Made by a program: the position numbers and the translations under genes
In this document: one piece after another, positions 22,371 to 33,800 of the stretch
Numbering within the stretch: the first letter of the stretch is position 1
How the letters are laid out: each line of letters starts with the position of its first letter
Notes under the pieces: generated by a model
The model's input: only the letters and a program-made list of their open reading frames with translations
Databases searched by the model: none
What the model was told of the DNA's origin: nothing
Assembly (NCBI GenBank): GCA_907165275.2
Contig: OU015652.1
Coordinates: 77,001 to 141,000, forward strand
Direction: 5' to 3'
Source: Zygaena filipendulae
Lineage: Eukaryota > Arthropoda > Insecta > Lepidoptera > Zygaenidae
Length of the DNA stretch: 64,000 nt

Positions 22371-22998
22371 TGTTAAATTATTAGCATTAGTAAGGATACC
22401 TAGTAAATAAAACAAAGCCTGATTTTAACAAAACTATATTCCTTTGTGTCTGTATTACCAATTATAATAAAAACTCTTTGATATAATTTGTATCAAATTA
22501 TATAAAAATCAAAGCCAGTATAGATAAGCAATAGGAATCTCAAAACATGTTACGCATAAAGTAATCAAATCTCTGAAGCTAAAGTTAAGCTTGAACAGTA
22601 TATCCTATGAGAACAATACAGTAATCACAATTATTATTACAAGCATTAAATAGAGCCAAAACTGTCTACCAATACTTAACTTTCGATATTATGATGTCTT
22701 CCATCTAGGAAATCACCAGCACCACTGACTCGATCCTTTGTTGCTGCCATTATGTAAACATGTTCTCCCGCGCGTTTTTCCCGCTATCTCAAATAACATT
22801 TTGTTTACTCTACAGTCTATGAATTCACAATGTTGCCAGTTATTAAATATGAATTGGCCATGGAAATGCAATTTAAATCACTTTAATAAACATTGGTATA
22901 ATTATTTAAATTAAGAATCACAATACATAGCATAAGAATCATAATAATATTAATCAATTTTAATATATTAGTACAGAATACCTAAATCACTATTCACA
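22371..22998 (-). repeat. LTR (3' LTR in the element's sense)
   Basis: It starts TGTTAAATTATTAGC and ends CACTATTCACA as read on plus. It matches 28186-28813 at 627 of 628 positions by eye, the difference being T versus G in the ATAATTTGTATC / ATAATTGGTATC segment. It is bounded by TG and CA on either strand. Confidence 0.92.
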
Positions 22999-23248
22999 CT
23001 CGCCCATCCTGACATCTTTGCGACCCTGCAAAGTAAAAAGGTTTTGTAAAAATAATTTCACTTTATCTAAATGTAACACAAATACAAACCATGATTCTTT
23101 TTTTATCCAATCCATGTTACTAAGTTCCACCAACTTCCACTTAACTTCTATCCATTATCCATAATAAGATTTTATTTTATTCCTTAATAACCAATAATAT
23201 TAATAATAATGTTTAGCATTGAACCATTTATCAAATATTTTATCTGCG

Positions 23249-24177
23249 GACTCGCTTAGACGATTACGTAATTTTCTTCCAAGTTCCAACTGCTACTAAA
23301 GTTGCGTTAGCACAATCACTCCTTTTACCAATGATCGACTATGCCGATACCTGCTTTACTGACATTAGCGAGGAGCAGCTAAATAAACTTGAGCGCCTCC
23401 AGAATCTATGTATCCGGTTCATATTTGGTCTACGCAAATATGACCATGTCTCCGAATTTCGTACCAAGCTCAAGTGGCTTCCGATTTGCCTTCGCCGGAA
23501 TGCGCATGTCCTCTTCCTTCTATATAGCATACTGTTCAATCCACCTTCCCCCAACTACCTAAAAGACCTCTTCGTATTTCAATCTTCTTCCCATAACCTG
23601 CCTGTTCGATCATCCCAGAACTTACTTCTTATGATTCCTGCCCCTAGAACCAACTTTTATGATTATTCCTTCCCTGTACAAGCAGTCCGCTTGTGGAATC
23701 CGCTACCTGTAGAGGTGCGAATAGGCCAAATCACTACCAACCTTTAAGAGCCTGGTGAAGACTTTCTACCTCACTCATGGATCGTGACTCGCTGTAGTGT
23801 AACCTTATTATTTATAGTATGCATCTGTGTTTAAACGTATTTATAAAATTAGTATTTATACCCATAAATATTGTACGTATATATTTTCTATGTGTATATT
23901 TTATATCTATGCGTGTATCGATGTATATCCATTTTTTGTGTATGTCTTTTCTATGTGTCTGTTCTATATTATTTTATGATTCGTTTCACCTATACATATA
24001 ATATACCAAATCAACATATAAATTTACTGTTTTTGTCCTGTCCACCCAAAGGTTGTCTGGAAAAGATCGCTAGTAAAGCGATAAGATAGCCTTTTGTATG
24101 CCTTTATTTATAAATTTTTATTTTGTTACCACACTAAAATTATTCTTGTATACAATAAAGAGTATTCTATCCTATTT
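23249..24177 (+). pseudogene. Jockey-like non-LTR retrotransposon, 3' end
   Basis: The C-terminal region of a LINE reverse transcriptase is readable from about 23249 (SADSLRRLRNFLP). It then shifts frame by one and continues through LLLPMIDYAD, RLQNLCIRFIFGLRKYDH, LKWLPICLRRNAHVLFL and QAVRLWNPLP to 23747. These are the conserved blocks downstream of the catalytic core in Jockey/CR1-type elements. An untranslated tail with AATAAAG follows to about 24177. The 5' part, including the YxDD core, is missing, as is usual for truncated LINE insertions. It sits inside the LTR element. Confidence 0.8.
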
Positions 24178-24180
24178 TAA

Positions 24181-24844
24181 ATTCAACGAAAATGGGAAAT
24201 CTCTCAAAATACTATGCTGCAGGAAGTAATGAACAAGCTGATGAAAAGTTTAACCATTTGCTCTACATGGATGATATTAAATTGTACGCCACCACGAAAG
24301 ACCTATGTTATTTGGCTGATCTTACGGAAACTTTTTCAAAGGAAAACGTCGAGTCATATTACCTTTCAGATGCAGACTGGCCAACAGATACCTTCGCTTA
24401 ATGAAAAAGAGACAAGTACTTGGGCTTCAATCAATCTAAACAATAACAGATCGACAACTAAAAATACAAGAGTGGACTCAAAAGGGTATGCATAGACAAC
24501 ACCGGCAAAATTTGTGCAAGTCTAACGTCGATAAAGAAGCATCCAATGCCTGGCTTACTTGGGGTGAACTGTTTCCCGAAACAGAAGGATTTATGCTTGC
24601 CATTCAAGACCAAGTCATCGAAACACGAAACTACCAAAAGCATATACTAAAAGTCCATAATATATCAAATGACAGCTGCAGAAAATGTAACGGTGCCCCG
24701 GAAACGATACAGCATCTCATAAGTGTCTGCAAGTCAATAGTACAAAAAGATTATAAACACCGCTACGACCAGGTTGCTAAGATTATTCATCAGAAACTTG
24801 CAAGCAAATCTAAACTGAGGACGAATGAACCAATTTCTTATTAA
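24181..24844 (+). pseudogene. R2-like non-LTR retrotransposon remnant (RT core and zinc knuckle)
   Basis: Frame 24192-24401 contains the reverse transcriptase core FNHLLYMDDIKLYA. The frame is then lost between about 24370 and 24490 through small indels. It resumes at 24488-24844 with NAWLTWGELFPETEGFMLA and a CCHC knuckle, CRKCNGAPETIQHLISVC. A C-terminal CCHC after the RT is characteristic of the R2-type, single-ORF non-LTR elements. The endonuclease expected downstream is absent. It lies inside the LTR element in the opposite sense and is clearly dead. Confidence 0.7.
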
Positions 24845-25599
24845 AAATACATACCTGACAGTGTTCTAGGGAATTCAACCCACAGGCTGTAGAGCACAAT
24901 ATCTGAAAGCTTACAAAATATACTGACCTCAAAACGAAATAGCAAAAAATGTGGAAATTATAGAATATTACCTTCATCCCTGTTGTACTACCACCATCTG
25001 AAATCCCTTGTCAACTGCACCAACCCTTCGCTACCCTCCAATTACCTAGGAACACTTACATTATTATGCAGAAGGCGGTAATACTAAATACATGTCGAAT
25101 CGTCCGCAAACTCCTCCAAACTGATGACCACACAACTCTTAATACTTCCACTTAAACTAACCTCCACTTGGCTTTGGCCCGTGGTTGCCAATTAATACCG
25201 GTCTAGCTGAGAAGAATTCAAAAATCCAAATTCCCATAATAATAATAATCCACTTCACAACACACAGATAAGCGTCTTGACCCCACACTAAGCTATAAGC
25301 TTGTGTCATGGCAACCAAGCAAACTTGGTATACCTATAGGTACTTACTACATATTATTACATATGTCCATATTACACTATAGATATAGTATATTATATAT
25401 TCACGCCCAGACTGGAAAATATAATAATATAACAAAATAAAATATAAAAATACAATAATCTATACATACATAAATATAAATAAAATTTATGTGTCTGTTT
25501 GTAACTCAAAATTAACAGCTTTTTAATAAATGCATAATATGAAAATAAGTATAATTATAATATGGCACCTACTTATATGTTTGTCTGTTCCGGGTAATC

Positions 25600-25856
25600 T
25601 CTAAAACGGCTGGATCGATTTTAACTGGACTTTCACTGGCAAATCGTCAAAGTCAAATCATTTATTCAAATTTGGTCCATAATATGACTCTTTGACGTCA
25701 ACATAATTACAGTTATTATGACAACACCCATAAAACATCCACCCTTCACAGCTTCCTAGCTGATGTTAAGGAGTAACTTGGCTACATTTATTTCCAAAAA
25801 TTAGTTCCTGCGGGAACTCCGAAATCCACGCGAGCAAAATCGCGGGGAACAGCTAG
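25600..25856 (+). mobile_element. Helitron-like element (family 1), internally interrupted
   Basis: It ends with the 3' signature: GCGAGCAAAATCGC hairpin, GGGGAACAG, then CTAG (25853-25856) followed by T. The family block CCTGCGGGAACTCCGAAAT precedes it. About 25645-25790 looks like an unrelated inserted retroposon tail (TTTATTCAAATTTGGTCC). The 5' end is not clear. Confidence 0.65.
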
Positions 25857-25920
25857 TAAACAATAAATAAATATATATATAAATAAATAAATTTATTTCA
25901 CACTCTTTATCTCCATTATT

Positions 25921-26032
25921 TTCAACCGTAATTTATAACCATTCATTATTATTCCATTATTTATAACCATTTTATTTTCAACCATAATTTATAACCATTC
26001 ATTATTATTCCATTATTTATAACCATTTTATT
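25921..26032. repeat. 56-bp tandem duplication
   Basis: Units 25921-25976 and 25977-26032 differ at one base (CCGTAA versus CCATAA). AT-rich TTATAACCATT motifs continue imperfectly on both sides. Confidence 0.85.
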
Positions 26033-26389
26033 TTCAACCATATTTTTTTTTTATCCAATTTATCCAATTATTCAAGTAATTCCATTTTTACCAATATTTT
26101 ATTCATTTAGTCCAATTTATTCATTTATACCAGAGATCCATTTAATTATTCCATTTATTACTTTTATACCATTCATCACTTAGATTATCAACCACTTTTA
26201 ACCATTACTTTAGTATAGGTACATCAGGTACATGACCATATATTCCAGTAAGTATTTAATTTTTGTACCTAATCCATTAGTAATTAAATCCAATAATCAA
26301 AATCGCTTTAACTAGTTAACCAGCTAGTTATTCCTTACACAATTGGTAGAGTAAATTCTTTTTCCCTCAAGTACCTAGATTAAATTGAC

Positions 26390-27060
26390 ATTGAAAGAAC
26401 TTTATTTGACACAACACATAGGTACATTAATTTTTTTTAAAAAGTATGAATAAGGGACTGCTTCCCAACCGCCAAACGATCAGAAACGTACCGGGAGATC
26501 GCAAGCGCACCAAACCCAAAATTAACTATAAATTCTTCTATGCTATCCACCTGACTCGTCTGTCGAGATTGTATCGGTCTCAGAGTCTATTTAGAACAAT
26601 TGTATGTAATCTGACTATGCTTTGACACCTTATGGACAAGTTCTAGTTGAAGAAAAGAAAGAAGTCTATCCATTACAAACAACCAAGGAAACAAACAAAA
26701 ATGGATCTTAGGTCCTTATTGGCGCCTATCAGATAATATACGGAGGTAAAGTTATATAAGTTTGCAAATTTTGTAAGTTTGGATGTAGTGGGTAATCTCT
26801 GGTACTACTGAACAGATTCTTAAAATTCCTTTATAAAAGATACTGACACAGCACAGGAGTGACACGTACTTTCCACTTCCAAACAAAGAATTCCTGCCGA
26901 AATATCAAAATTCACGCTGGGAAATCAGCGGGGAAACAGATATTTTAATAGGTTAGGTATGGATAAAAGTGAAATAGGCAATAAGGTAGGTACATTTTAT
27001 CCGGATGTAAAGGAATTTCGCGGGTTGAATCGCGGGGGATAGTAGGCACCTAGCAGTAAA
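26390..27060. repeat. Retroposon tail and two Helitron-like fragments
   Basis: GAACTTTATTTGACACAACACA (about 26397-26418) is the start of a retroposon tail also seen at 29266. About 26745-26945 carries the family 1 blocks ACTGAACAGATTC and ATTCCTGCCGAAAT, with a worn 3' hairpin. About 26995-27047 repeats only the hairpin part (CGCGGGTTGAATCGCGGGG). All are decayed. Confidence 0.5.
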
Positions 27061-27639
27061 ATATTACTTATCGTTGAAGGTAAATTATGATAATACTCTA
27101 AAACAGATTTTGTTCTCTATACGTATCTATTTAAGTATTATTAATGAATGTTGGCATATAATCAAAAAAGAAAACTGTGACTATTGTTTTAAACAAGATT
27201 TGAATTTGAAAACTAACTTAGAGACCACACTTGAATCGCAACCTTTTAATGTGTTATACAAATGCGTATTACGTTTAATTAAATTGTTTAAATTACAGGA
27301 GGATTACAGAATAATTTCACAGAAAGTACCTTTACCTATCTATTTTCTTCAAAAGCTCAATGGTTAAATAGAGTTACTACTGCATTAATTAACATCAAAT
27401 TAAACATTGTGTAATTCCACTACAAATTATTAAGAAAGACTTACCGCTAACACAATAACCACGAGTATACTCCGCTACTAAGCGCACTAAAGAAGAAATG
27501 CTGTAATTGAATACCCGCGCATAATCACACATTTTTAGACTTATAAGCATTGATATATTCCTATAAGAAAAAAATCTCCAGGACTTCAAACCCATTTACT
27601 ACGAATTCTATCGACACCTGACCTTCATACTTTTATTGG

Positions 27640-28120
27640 ACTACCTCCAAAACCTTTTACAAAAATATCTGATGGAAGCAATAAGACAAGTTTTAGCGAG
27701 CAATCTCGAGTATCTAAATTAACCCGTGTAATCGATATTGTCAGGGAATGCCTCTAAAATCTTTTGTTTCTATTTATGCCATGTAAATTCATAAGAACGC
27801 AAAGTCTTGTGCCACAACTTAGCCAATCCAGTCAAACGTGACTGCACATAATAACTTTTCCATCATCGTTCCAACCATGTATTGCCCTTAGATGTTCGAT
27901 TTTATCAAGATTTTATTAAGCCATTGTAATACCGGCAATTCCGATTTCTCACAATCGAATTCGGGAAAAATACGGGTTTAACCAAGACGTTACTATAATA
28001 TGGAGCGATCCTACCAGTATCATCCAGTTGTGAAGATTCTTTATTTCTCACGGCCCGTGGAGAAGGCGTATCTCTAGGCCGCCATGGCGCCCAGGATCTG
28101 GAAGTGATCCATGACCGTCG
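27640..28120 (-). pseudogene. Degraded gag-like region of the LTR element
   Basis: On the minus strand just inside the 28186-28813 LTR, translations in shifting frames give short blocks typical of Gypsy-type gag: a WLNK start, LAKLWHKTLRSYEF (about 27830) and ILEAFPDNIDY (about 27745). Several stops and shifts intervene, and no frame is open for more than a few dozen codons. This sets the likely transcription sense of the element. The call is by pattern only and could be another LTR group. Confidence 0.5.
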
Positions 28121-28185
28121 TTTCGTTTAACAGGACTCCGAGAATGCTTTGGCTGCTTGAATCCTTAATAATCCCACTTCTGAAA

Positions 28186-28813
28186 TGTTAAATTATTAGC
28201 ATTAGTAAGGATACCTAGTAAATAAAACAAAGCCTGATTTTAACAAAACTATATTCCTTTGTGTCTGTATTACCAATTATAATAAAAACTCTTTGATATA
28301 ATTGGTATCAAATTATATAAAAATCAAAGCCAGTATAGATAAGCAATAGGAATCTCAAAACATGTTACGCATAAAGTAATCAAATCTCTGAAGCTAAAGT
28401 TAAGCTTGAACAGTATATCCTATGAGAACAATACAGTAATCACAATTATTATTACAAGCATTAAATAGAGCCAAAACTGTCTACCAATACTTAACTTTCG
28501 ATATTATGATGTCTTCCATCTAGGAAATCACCAGCACCACTGACTCGATCCTTTGTTGCTGCCATTATGTAAACATGTTCTCCCGCGCGTTTTTCCCGCT
28601 ATCTCAAATAACATTTTGTTTACTCTACAGTCTATGAATTCACAATGTTGCCAGTTATTAAATATGAATTGGCCATGGAAATGCAATTTAAATCACTTTA
28701 ATAAACATTGGTATAATTATTTAAATTAAGAATCACAATACATAGCATAAGAATCATAATAATATTAATCAATTTTAATATATTAGTACAGAATACCTAA
28801 ATCACTATTCACA
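28186..28813 (-). repeat. LTR (5' LTR in the element's sense)
   Basis: Partner of 22371-22998 with one difference. Inside it, on the minus strand, the sequence TTTCAGAAGTGGGATTATT lies where a primer-binding site would be expected; I cannot assign its tRNA. Confidence 0.92.
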
Positions 28814-28817
28814 CTAT

Positions 28818-29162
28818 GGAATGTGGACTGGCTAACACACCGTTAGGTGCTCGGCGACTTTTCCACTTGCAGGTGGTAGCTACTAGCTAGCTAGCCGGAT
28901 ACTAGAGAGTACCCAACCATTATTCTATGGTTTCTTCGTCATGTTTTAGTACACCAATAGCACAAGTTCATTGTTGGGATTTAAACACACCAACCACTGG
29001 GCTATCATCGCTACATGTCTGTCTATCTTTGCTCTCAAACCTGTCCAATACAACTAACTTGCAATTTTTAATTTCTAGTACCATTTCGCATACCCAAGGA
29101 TAATGTTATATATATTTTATTCTATATTCAGATCCTTAATCCTAATTTCTTTTGACTGAATG
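28818..29162. other. No recognised gene
   Basis: Unrecognised AT-rich sequence flanking the LTR element. Nothing to annotate. Confidence 0.4.
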
Positions 29163-29471
29163 TCAACTAATATTATAAATGCGAAGGTGAGTTTATTGGT
29201 TACGCTTTCAAGATATAACGGCTCAATCGATCATTTTGAAATTGAAATTGAATTGAAATTGAAAAAAACTTTATTTGACACAACACAAAGATTTACAGCA
29301 TACGTATACAACAACTAGACATATATATAACTGGTATTGTGGGTACGCTTCTCAACCGACGGACAGACGCCGCCAGCCGAAGCCGATTTTGAAATTTTGT
29401 ATACACGTTGTCAAGGATATAAAAACATAGGGTACTTTTTATTCCGGAATTCCGGCGGGAACATTTACTAG
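29163..29471 (+). mobile_element. Helitron-like element (family 1) split by a retroposon tail
   Basis: It starts TCAACTAATATTATAAATGCG, close to the family 5' end, and ends at CTAG (29468-29471) followed by T. The 3' hairpin is deleted between GGGAAC and TTTACTAG. It is interrupted at 29244-29385. Confidence 0.75.
29233..29396 (-). mobile_element. Retroposed LINE 3' tail with 11-bp target duplication
   Basis: ATTTTGAAATT occurs at 29233-29243 and 29386-29396, bounding a 142-bp insert. The insert begins with a (GAAATT)n-like tail and ACTTTATTTGACACAACAC, which is the 3' end of a non-LTR element in reverse. Similar tails occur at 26397 and 49618. Confidence 0.8.
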
Positions 29472-29923
29472 TTCATAATAAATATTATTTTTAACATGCA
29501 AAGGCAAGTTATAAGAGATACAAAAAATTTGCTCCTTTACTATAAATGTTTTTTTTTTTACATTTTTTATAAATGAATGTATCTTTATTAGTGTTTCTTC
29601 TATGCGCTCCTATATCTGCGAGTAAAACTTGTATCAATGCACTAGAAGTAAAACTTTAAAAAAGGCTCTTAGAGAAACCGTGAGGTAAGAACCTGCGACA
29701 AAGGTCAAAGGCTCTTAGAGCTAATGCTTTCATGATACGTACACTTATTATAAGGTTTCAGAGGTCATGAGCCACGGTTTAAAAGGACTGGCCATTAACA
29801 CGCGAGTCCGTTCTAAAACCTACCTCTGCATAGAGTTGGAAATCTGCTACCAAATTAAAAGAAAAACTGTTTGTAATTTGGTTGAACCGTTTGTTAAGTA
29901 CACGCCCCAGAGTACTTTTTAAC

Positions 29924-29980
29924 CGACTTCCTAAAAAGGAGGAGGTTCTCAATTCGACGTGTATGTTTTTTTTTGTACAC
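29924..29980 (+). repeat. Interspersed repeat start (AACCGACTTC family)
   Basis: TAACCGACTTCCTAAAAAGG and GAGGAGGTTCTCAATTCGAC form a short block common in lepidopteran repeats. A relative is at 33551. Only the first ~55 bp is visible. Confidence 0.55.
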
Positions 29981-30302
29981 GCACTACGTATATTAGGTAT
30001 ACGTGTAAATTTCTTTCCTCGCAGGCACTAAATACGATTCATGAGTAGATTGTGTAGGTACCAGTTTGTATAAAACGTATTTCGACTAACAACTGCGATA
30101 GTATCGGCGACAGCGCCCGTTCGGCCGTGAACAATCGATTATCGAGTACTCGATGCGAGCGGCAGACTACACCGCTATCGAGTCGACGGATCAGCGGCCG
30201 AAAGCTCGGCAAAGCTCCAGTGAAAGCTGCGCCCTATCGTTACGGGCGAGCTTTCTACGCGGTACCGTCAGCGCACGCCACCGGCAGTTCTCCAACTTCT
30301 GC

Positions 30303-30350
30303 CTAAAATTATTTTATTCTATTTTATTTTATTCTATATTCTATTTTAGT
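30303..30350. repeat. TATTTTATTC simple repeat
   Basis: Imperfect TTTTATTCTATTT units; low complexity. Confidence 0.6.
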
Positions 30351-30633
30351 GTATTTGAGAAATCAACATAATAACACTTACCTATACAGGCTATACACGA
30401 CATATACTGAATAATTTGATTTCCTTGTTATTTAGTTGAAATTGAATTGTTAGTGTACTTATTTATATTTTCTTTACAATATAACAATAATATATAACAA
30501 GATCACCATATTGCGTAGGTAGGTACGATTAAAATCGTTCGGTAACATAATATGAGAAAAGACAAAAAGCTTTAGTTATTTATTGTTTTATTTCATTAAT
30601 TTATTTAATGTTACTATAGGCTAGTTTCCTAAA

Positions 30634-30822
30634 TTTTAGTTTTTAGTCTGCCTTGTAGATTAATAAAAAATATTGGACGTGTCTAATACGTACGATTTTT
30701 TCATTTTTTACGTAGTCAAAAAATCGGCTAGATGTATCTCCGTTATTTTTTGATTACATAAAAATTGAAAAATTAAGTACGTGTCCAATATTTTTTATTA
30801 ATCTTCAACAGGGACTAAATAT
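30634..30822. mobile_element. Fold-back relative of MITE family A
   Basis: Both halves correspond to the same end of the family A MITE in opposite orientation. The left half is AGTCTGCCTTGTAGATTAAT with AATATTGGAC; the right half is GTCCAATATTTTTTATTAAT with AGGGACT. They are joined around CGGCTAGATGTATCTCCG. The other MITE end and the GTGACGTCAC centre are absent. Overall it can fold into a hairpin nearly 190 bp long. Confidence 0.7.
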
Positions 30823-31370
30823 AATTGATTTTCATACATACCCCGGAAACTATAGGTGGTAGGTACCCAGTGGTCGTGTCGGTGCTGTCTGTGCATGCTG
30901 CCTGTGGAAGTCCTAAAGCCCCCCCTCCCCCAGCCAGCCGCACCCCCGCGCGAGGGAGGACCGGATCCGGGCGGCGAGTGGACCCCCCCCGGAGCGCTGG
31001 AGAAAGCTCTCCGGCGGCCCTTCCCGGCTCTAACTCACTTATGCTGTCACTTTGAACTATTTTCATGGTAAATTGATCTTGTGCCATACAAAAGCGTCGG
31101 TACAGTTCGGACCGCCACCAACAGGCTACACGTAGAGTCGGGAGAAAGTCAACGAGACGAGCGGCCGGCGGGGCTCTGTAGCCGGTTCCCTGCCTGTATT
31201 ATTAACTTCATACAAAGAGCGTAATATTACCGTGCCGCTTGTTGTGTTCACGGAATATTAATGTGAGAGTTATTATTGTATGTTAATAAGTAAATACGAA
31301 CCTCCACACAGCCCCGCTGGGTCAACAAGCGAATTACATAGGGTCTTTTGCTTTCTAGCTTAAAGCTTCG
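30823..31370. other. GC-rich patch, no recognised gene
   Basis: About 30910-31030 is rich in C and G runs, and overlapping frames in several phases (30815-31087 minus; 30825-31055 and 30856-31071 plus) reflect base composition. No domain seen. Confidence 0.4.
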
Positions 31371-31374
31371 CCAA

Positions 31375-31554
31375 TATTTATTGGATGTATGTTTGTTACT
31401 CTTTCACGAAAAACTACCGAATTGATTTTAATGAAACTTTACAAACTATAGCTTATACATCAGAATAACACAGTCATAGGGTAGGTACTTTTTATCTCGG
31501 AATTCAAGCGGGATCTCCAAAATTTACACGGGTGAAACCGCGGAGAACAGCTAG
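31375..31554 (+). mobile_element. Helitron-like element (family 1)
   Basis: The 3' end is clear: CACGGGTGAAACCGCGGAGAACAG, split as hairpin plus spacer, then CTAG (31551-31554) followed by T. Upstream blocks GTATGTTTGTTACTCTTTCA and TTTTTATCTCGGAATTC match other copies. The 5' terminus is worn. Confidence 0.75.
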
Positions 31555-32000
31555 TAAGTTTTAAAGTATTCTGGGATTAATGCGGAGGCTCCTACTTTCG
31601 ATTATTTCCCTATTGAAAAAATATGTATATTGACTTTAATCCATTATATCAATGCTTTAATCAGAATTTCTGTCAACGTTCAAGTAACAAAAACTACATC
31701 TGAATATCAAACTTTTTATCTTAGTAGGTACTTTATGATTTCTAAGTCTTTGGTACCTAACAATAAAGACAGCCAAAACTTCGTTGTATCAACTATGACT
31801 TCGTTGCACTTTAGCTGTCTTTTTTACACTAGTGATAAATGCTTATTCAACAGTAGGTATAGCGTACAGTCGGGGGACGAAGTGGAAGTAGCAAGATAGA
31901 AAGGGCCGAGGGCTCATCAGTTAGCTAAATATTATTGTTGGTACGGTGTGTGTGCTCGTGTGTGTGGTACGGTCAGTTGCGAGAGTGCGTGATGAACGGT

Positions 32001-32233
32001 TCTAATATAATAAATACTCACACTAATAAATCCTAACTAAAACAATGTGTGTATGTACAGACATAAGAGTAGATATCATACTACAAAGACTGAATGGACT
32101 GTCATGATGATCGCTATTAGTTCATTAAGCTTCTGGAATGGAACAAGGAGCAGAGCACCTTGCATCTCGATAAATTGTATAATTCCCCCGGAATTTCCAC
32201 AATACACGCGCGTTAAACCGTGAGATCAGCTAG
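32001..32233 (+). mobile_element. Helitron-like element (family 1), diverged
   Basis: It starts near TCTAATATAATAAATACTCAC and ends GCGCGTTAAACCGTGAGATCAG-CTAG (32230-32233), followed by T. The hairpin is weakened and the middle diverged. Confidence 0.6.
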
Positions 32234-33550
32234 TCGATAGTCAATAATTAAAATCTTCGAGCTGCGACTTTTGTAAATGACTGTCCGTACAACACAGCTT
32301 GTGAGCCGCCGCGCCGCGCGCCGCTCCGACCAATTAGCACATTATTTACACTGTGCAACCGACATTAATGTTTGTTTCGCTGATTGAGACGATACACTCT
32401 CGTGTTGTTATTTTCTCTCAGCATCTATTCGAGGTCCCGAAAAGTTACATACACTCGATCTCAGCGTCGCTGTAACTGCGGAAAACTTATATCAGTCTGT
32501 CTGTTGCGACGCAGTAAGGTATTGTTTTGTAGAACGCAAATCAATTTCTAACGAGGCTAACCTAGAAGACAAGCTCATCTAAGCACATAAAAGTGTGGCC
32601 ACAGTCATGTGATTACTGACGTTCTCTACTTAACTTCATTTATTACAATAAACAAACCAGAATCCTCTCAACTGAGTGACGGTGACGGTGTTATCGGGCG
32701 CGGAGCGGGCGCCGCGGGCCAATTCTGCTCACTTTAAACACACTACTGCACCAATGGGAGTCGATTCCCTCGATAAGGGTCTCCTCAGATGTATCCATGC
32801 TAGGATCCTCGCACTAACCCGATCAGCCGTCGCAACGGGAGCACGTGAGGGTGAACCTTTATCGATGTAGAAGTGGTTTTGTGTTTAGCGTGAGTAGAAT
32901 AGTCCGCAGCTGCGCCGGCGCCGCGCCGCCACGTGGCGACCATAACACATGCACCGACCGATTTGCCACTCCAGTAATTTATTGCACACGTCCACCAGCT
33001 ATTGGAACCTAACTTTGTTGTACAATATATTGACGGACGGAGTGTGTTTTCCACTTAATTTATGATCCCAATTAACCATGAGGTAGCGCCCTCTAGCGCG
33101 GGTAGAATTAATGGATCTCAAAATTGGTACACGACGTGTTTACAAACTAAAGCCTTTTTTCTATCGTCTCCTCGCATTGCACATTCCATTGAAGATTAAG
33201 ATACGGAGTCGAGTACGTCACGGTTCATTAGCTGTTTTCAAAGTTTTTAATTTTTTATTTATGAACACTGCTCTTTCCATTATCCTTTTGAGTGACTTAG
33301 GATTTTTTTATGAGCCCCATAGCCCCTGTGGTGAGCGAACACGTTAATATGTCATCACTGACAAGTGGCAGCACACAGGTCAAGGAGTTTTATCTCGAAA
33401 CACTGCGGTATTTGAGACGAGAAGATATTACGGAGTTTATAATGTATTATTTCTTTTATTTATTTATTTATTTAATTCCCTTCAAATAATTATTTATTAT
33501 CAATAAAAGCAAATACCTTCTCACTCCTCACGTAGATTTAGGTTACTTTA
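32234..33550. other. No recognised gene
   Basis: GC-rich pieces near 32300 and 32690-32950, otherwise AT-rich. Frames at 32676-32870 and 33111-33347 have no domain. A TTTA run lies at about 33455-33475. Confidence 0.4.
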
Positions 33551-33800
33551 AGTGCTTTATTTTTAACCATCTTCAAAAAGGAGGAGGTTCTATGTTCGAC
33601 TGTATGTATGTTTTTAATGTAAGTAGGTATATTTGCCGATTACTCGAAAACGGCTGGACCGATTTGGAAAACTCTTTTTTTGTATTTATTTATTTATTCA
33701 TTTATTCAGCCGACAGAAATACACCAGCTTACAAATTACAACGTACAAATCTATGGAAAGCATTTGTTAGGGTATTTCCTATAATAGGCTAAAACAACAT
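33551..33800 (+). repeat. Interspersed repeat (AACCGACTTC family) plus a TTTA-tailed retroposon
   Basis: TAACCATCTTCAAAAAGGAG, AGGTTCTATGTTCGACTG and AACGGCTGGACCGATTTGG are blocks of a common lepidopteran repeat. From about 33685 a (TTTA)n run leads into another sequence of retroposon-tail character. Confidence 0.5.

Larger units (their letters stand above)
22367..28817 (-). mobile_element. LTR retrotransposon with near-identical LTRs and decayed interior
   Basis: Two 628-bp repeats (22371-22998, 28186-28813) bound 5187 bp and are flanked by CTAT on both sides (22367-22370, 28814-28817; the match extends to ACTAT if the boundary shifts one base). The likely sense is minus: degraded gag-like text follows the 28.2-28.8-kb LTR on that strand, and a purine-rich GGATGGGCGAG lies next to the other LTR. 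A 4-bp duplication favours a Gypsy-type element. No intact gag or pol exists. Fragments of other transposons fill much of the interior. Confidence 0.82.

Noticed and set aside
22371..28813. Segmental duplication instead of LTRs for the 628-bp repeats
   Set aside because: Equal lengths, TG...CA termini and a CTAT duplication outside both copies favour LTRs; homogenisation after insertion remains possible and is noted in the finding.
30815..31087. Proline-rich frames on both strands
   Set aside because: They are driven by C and G runs; no conserved motif is seen.
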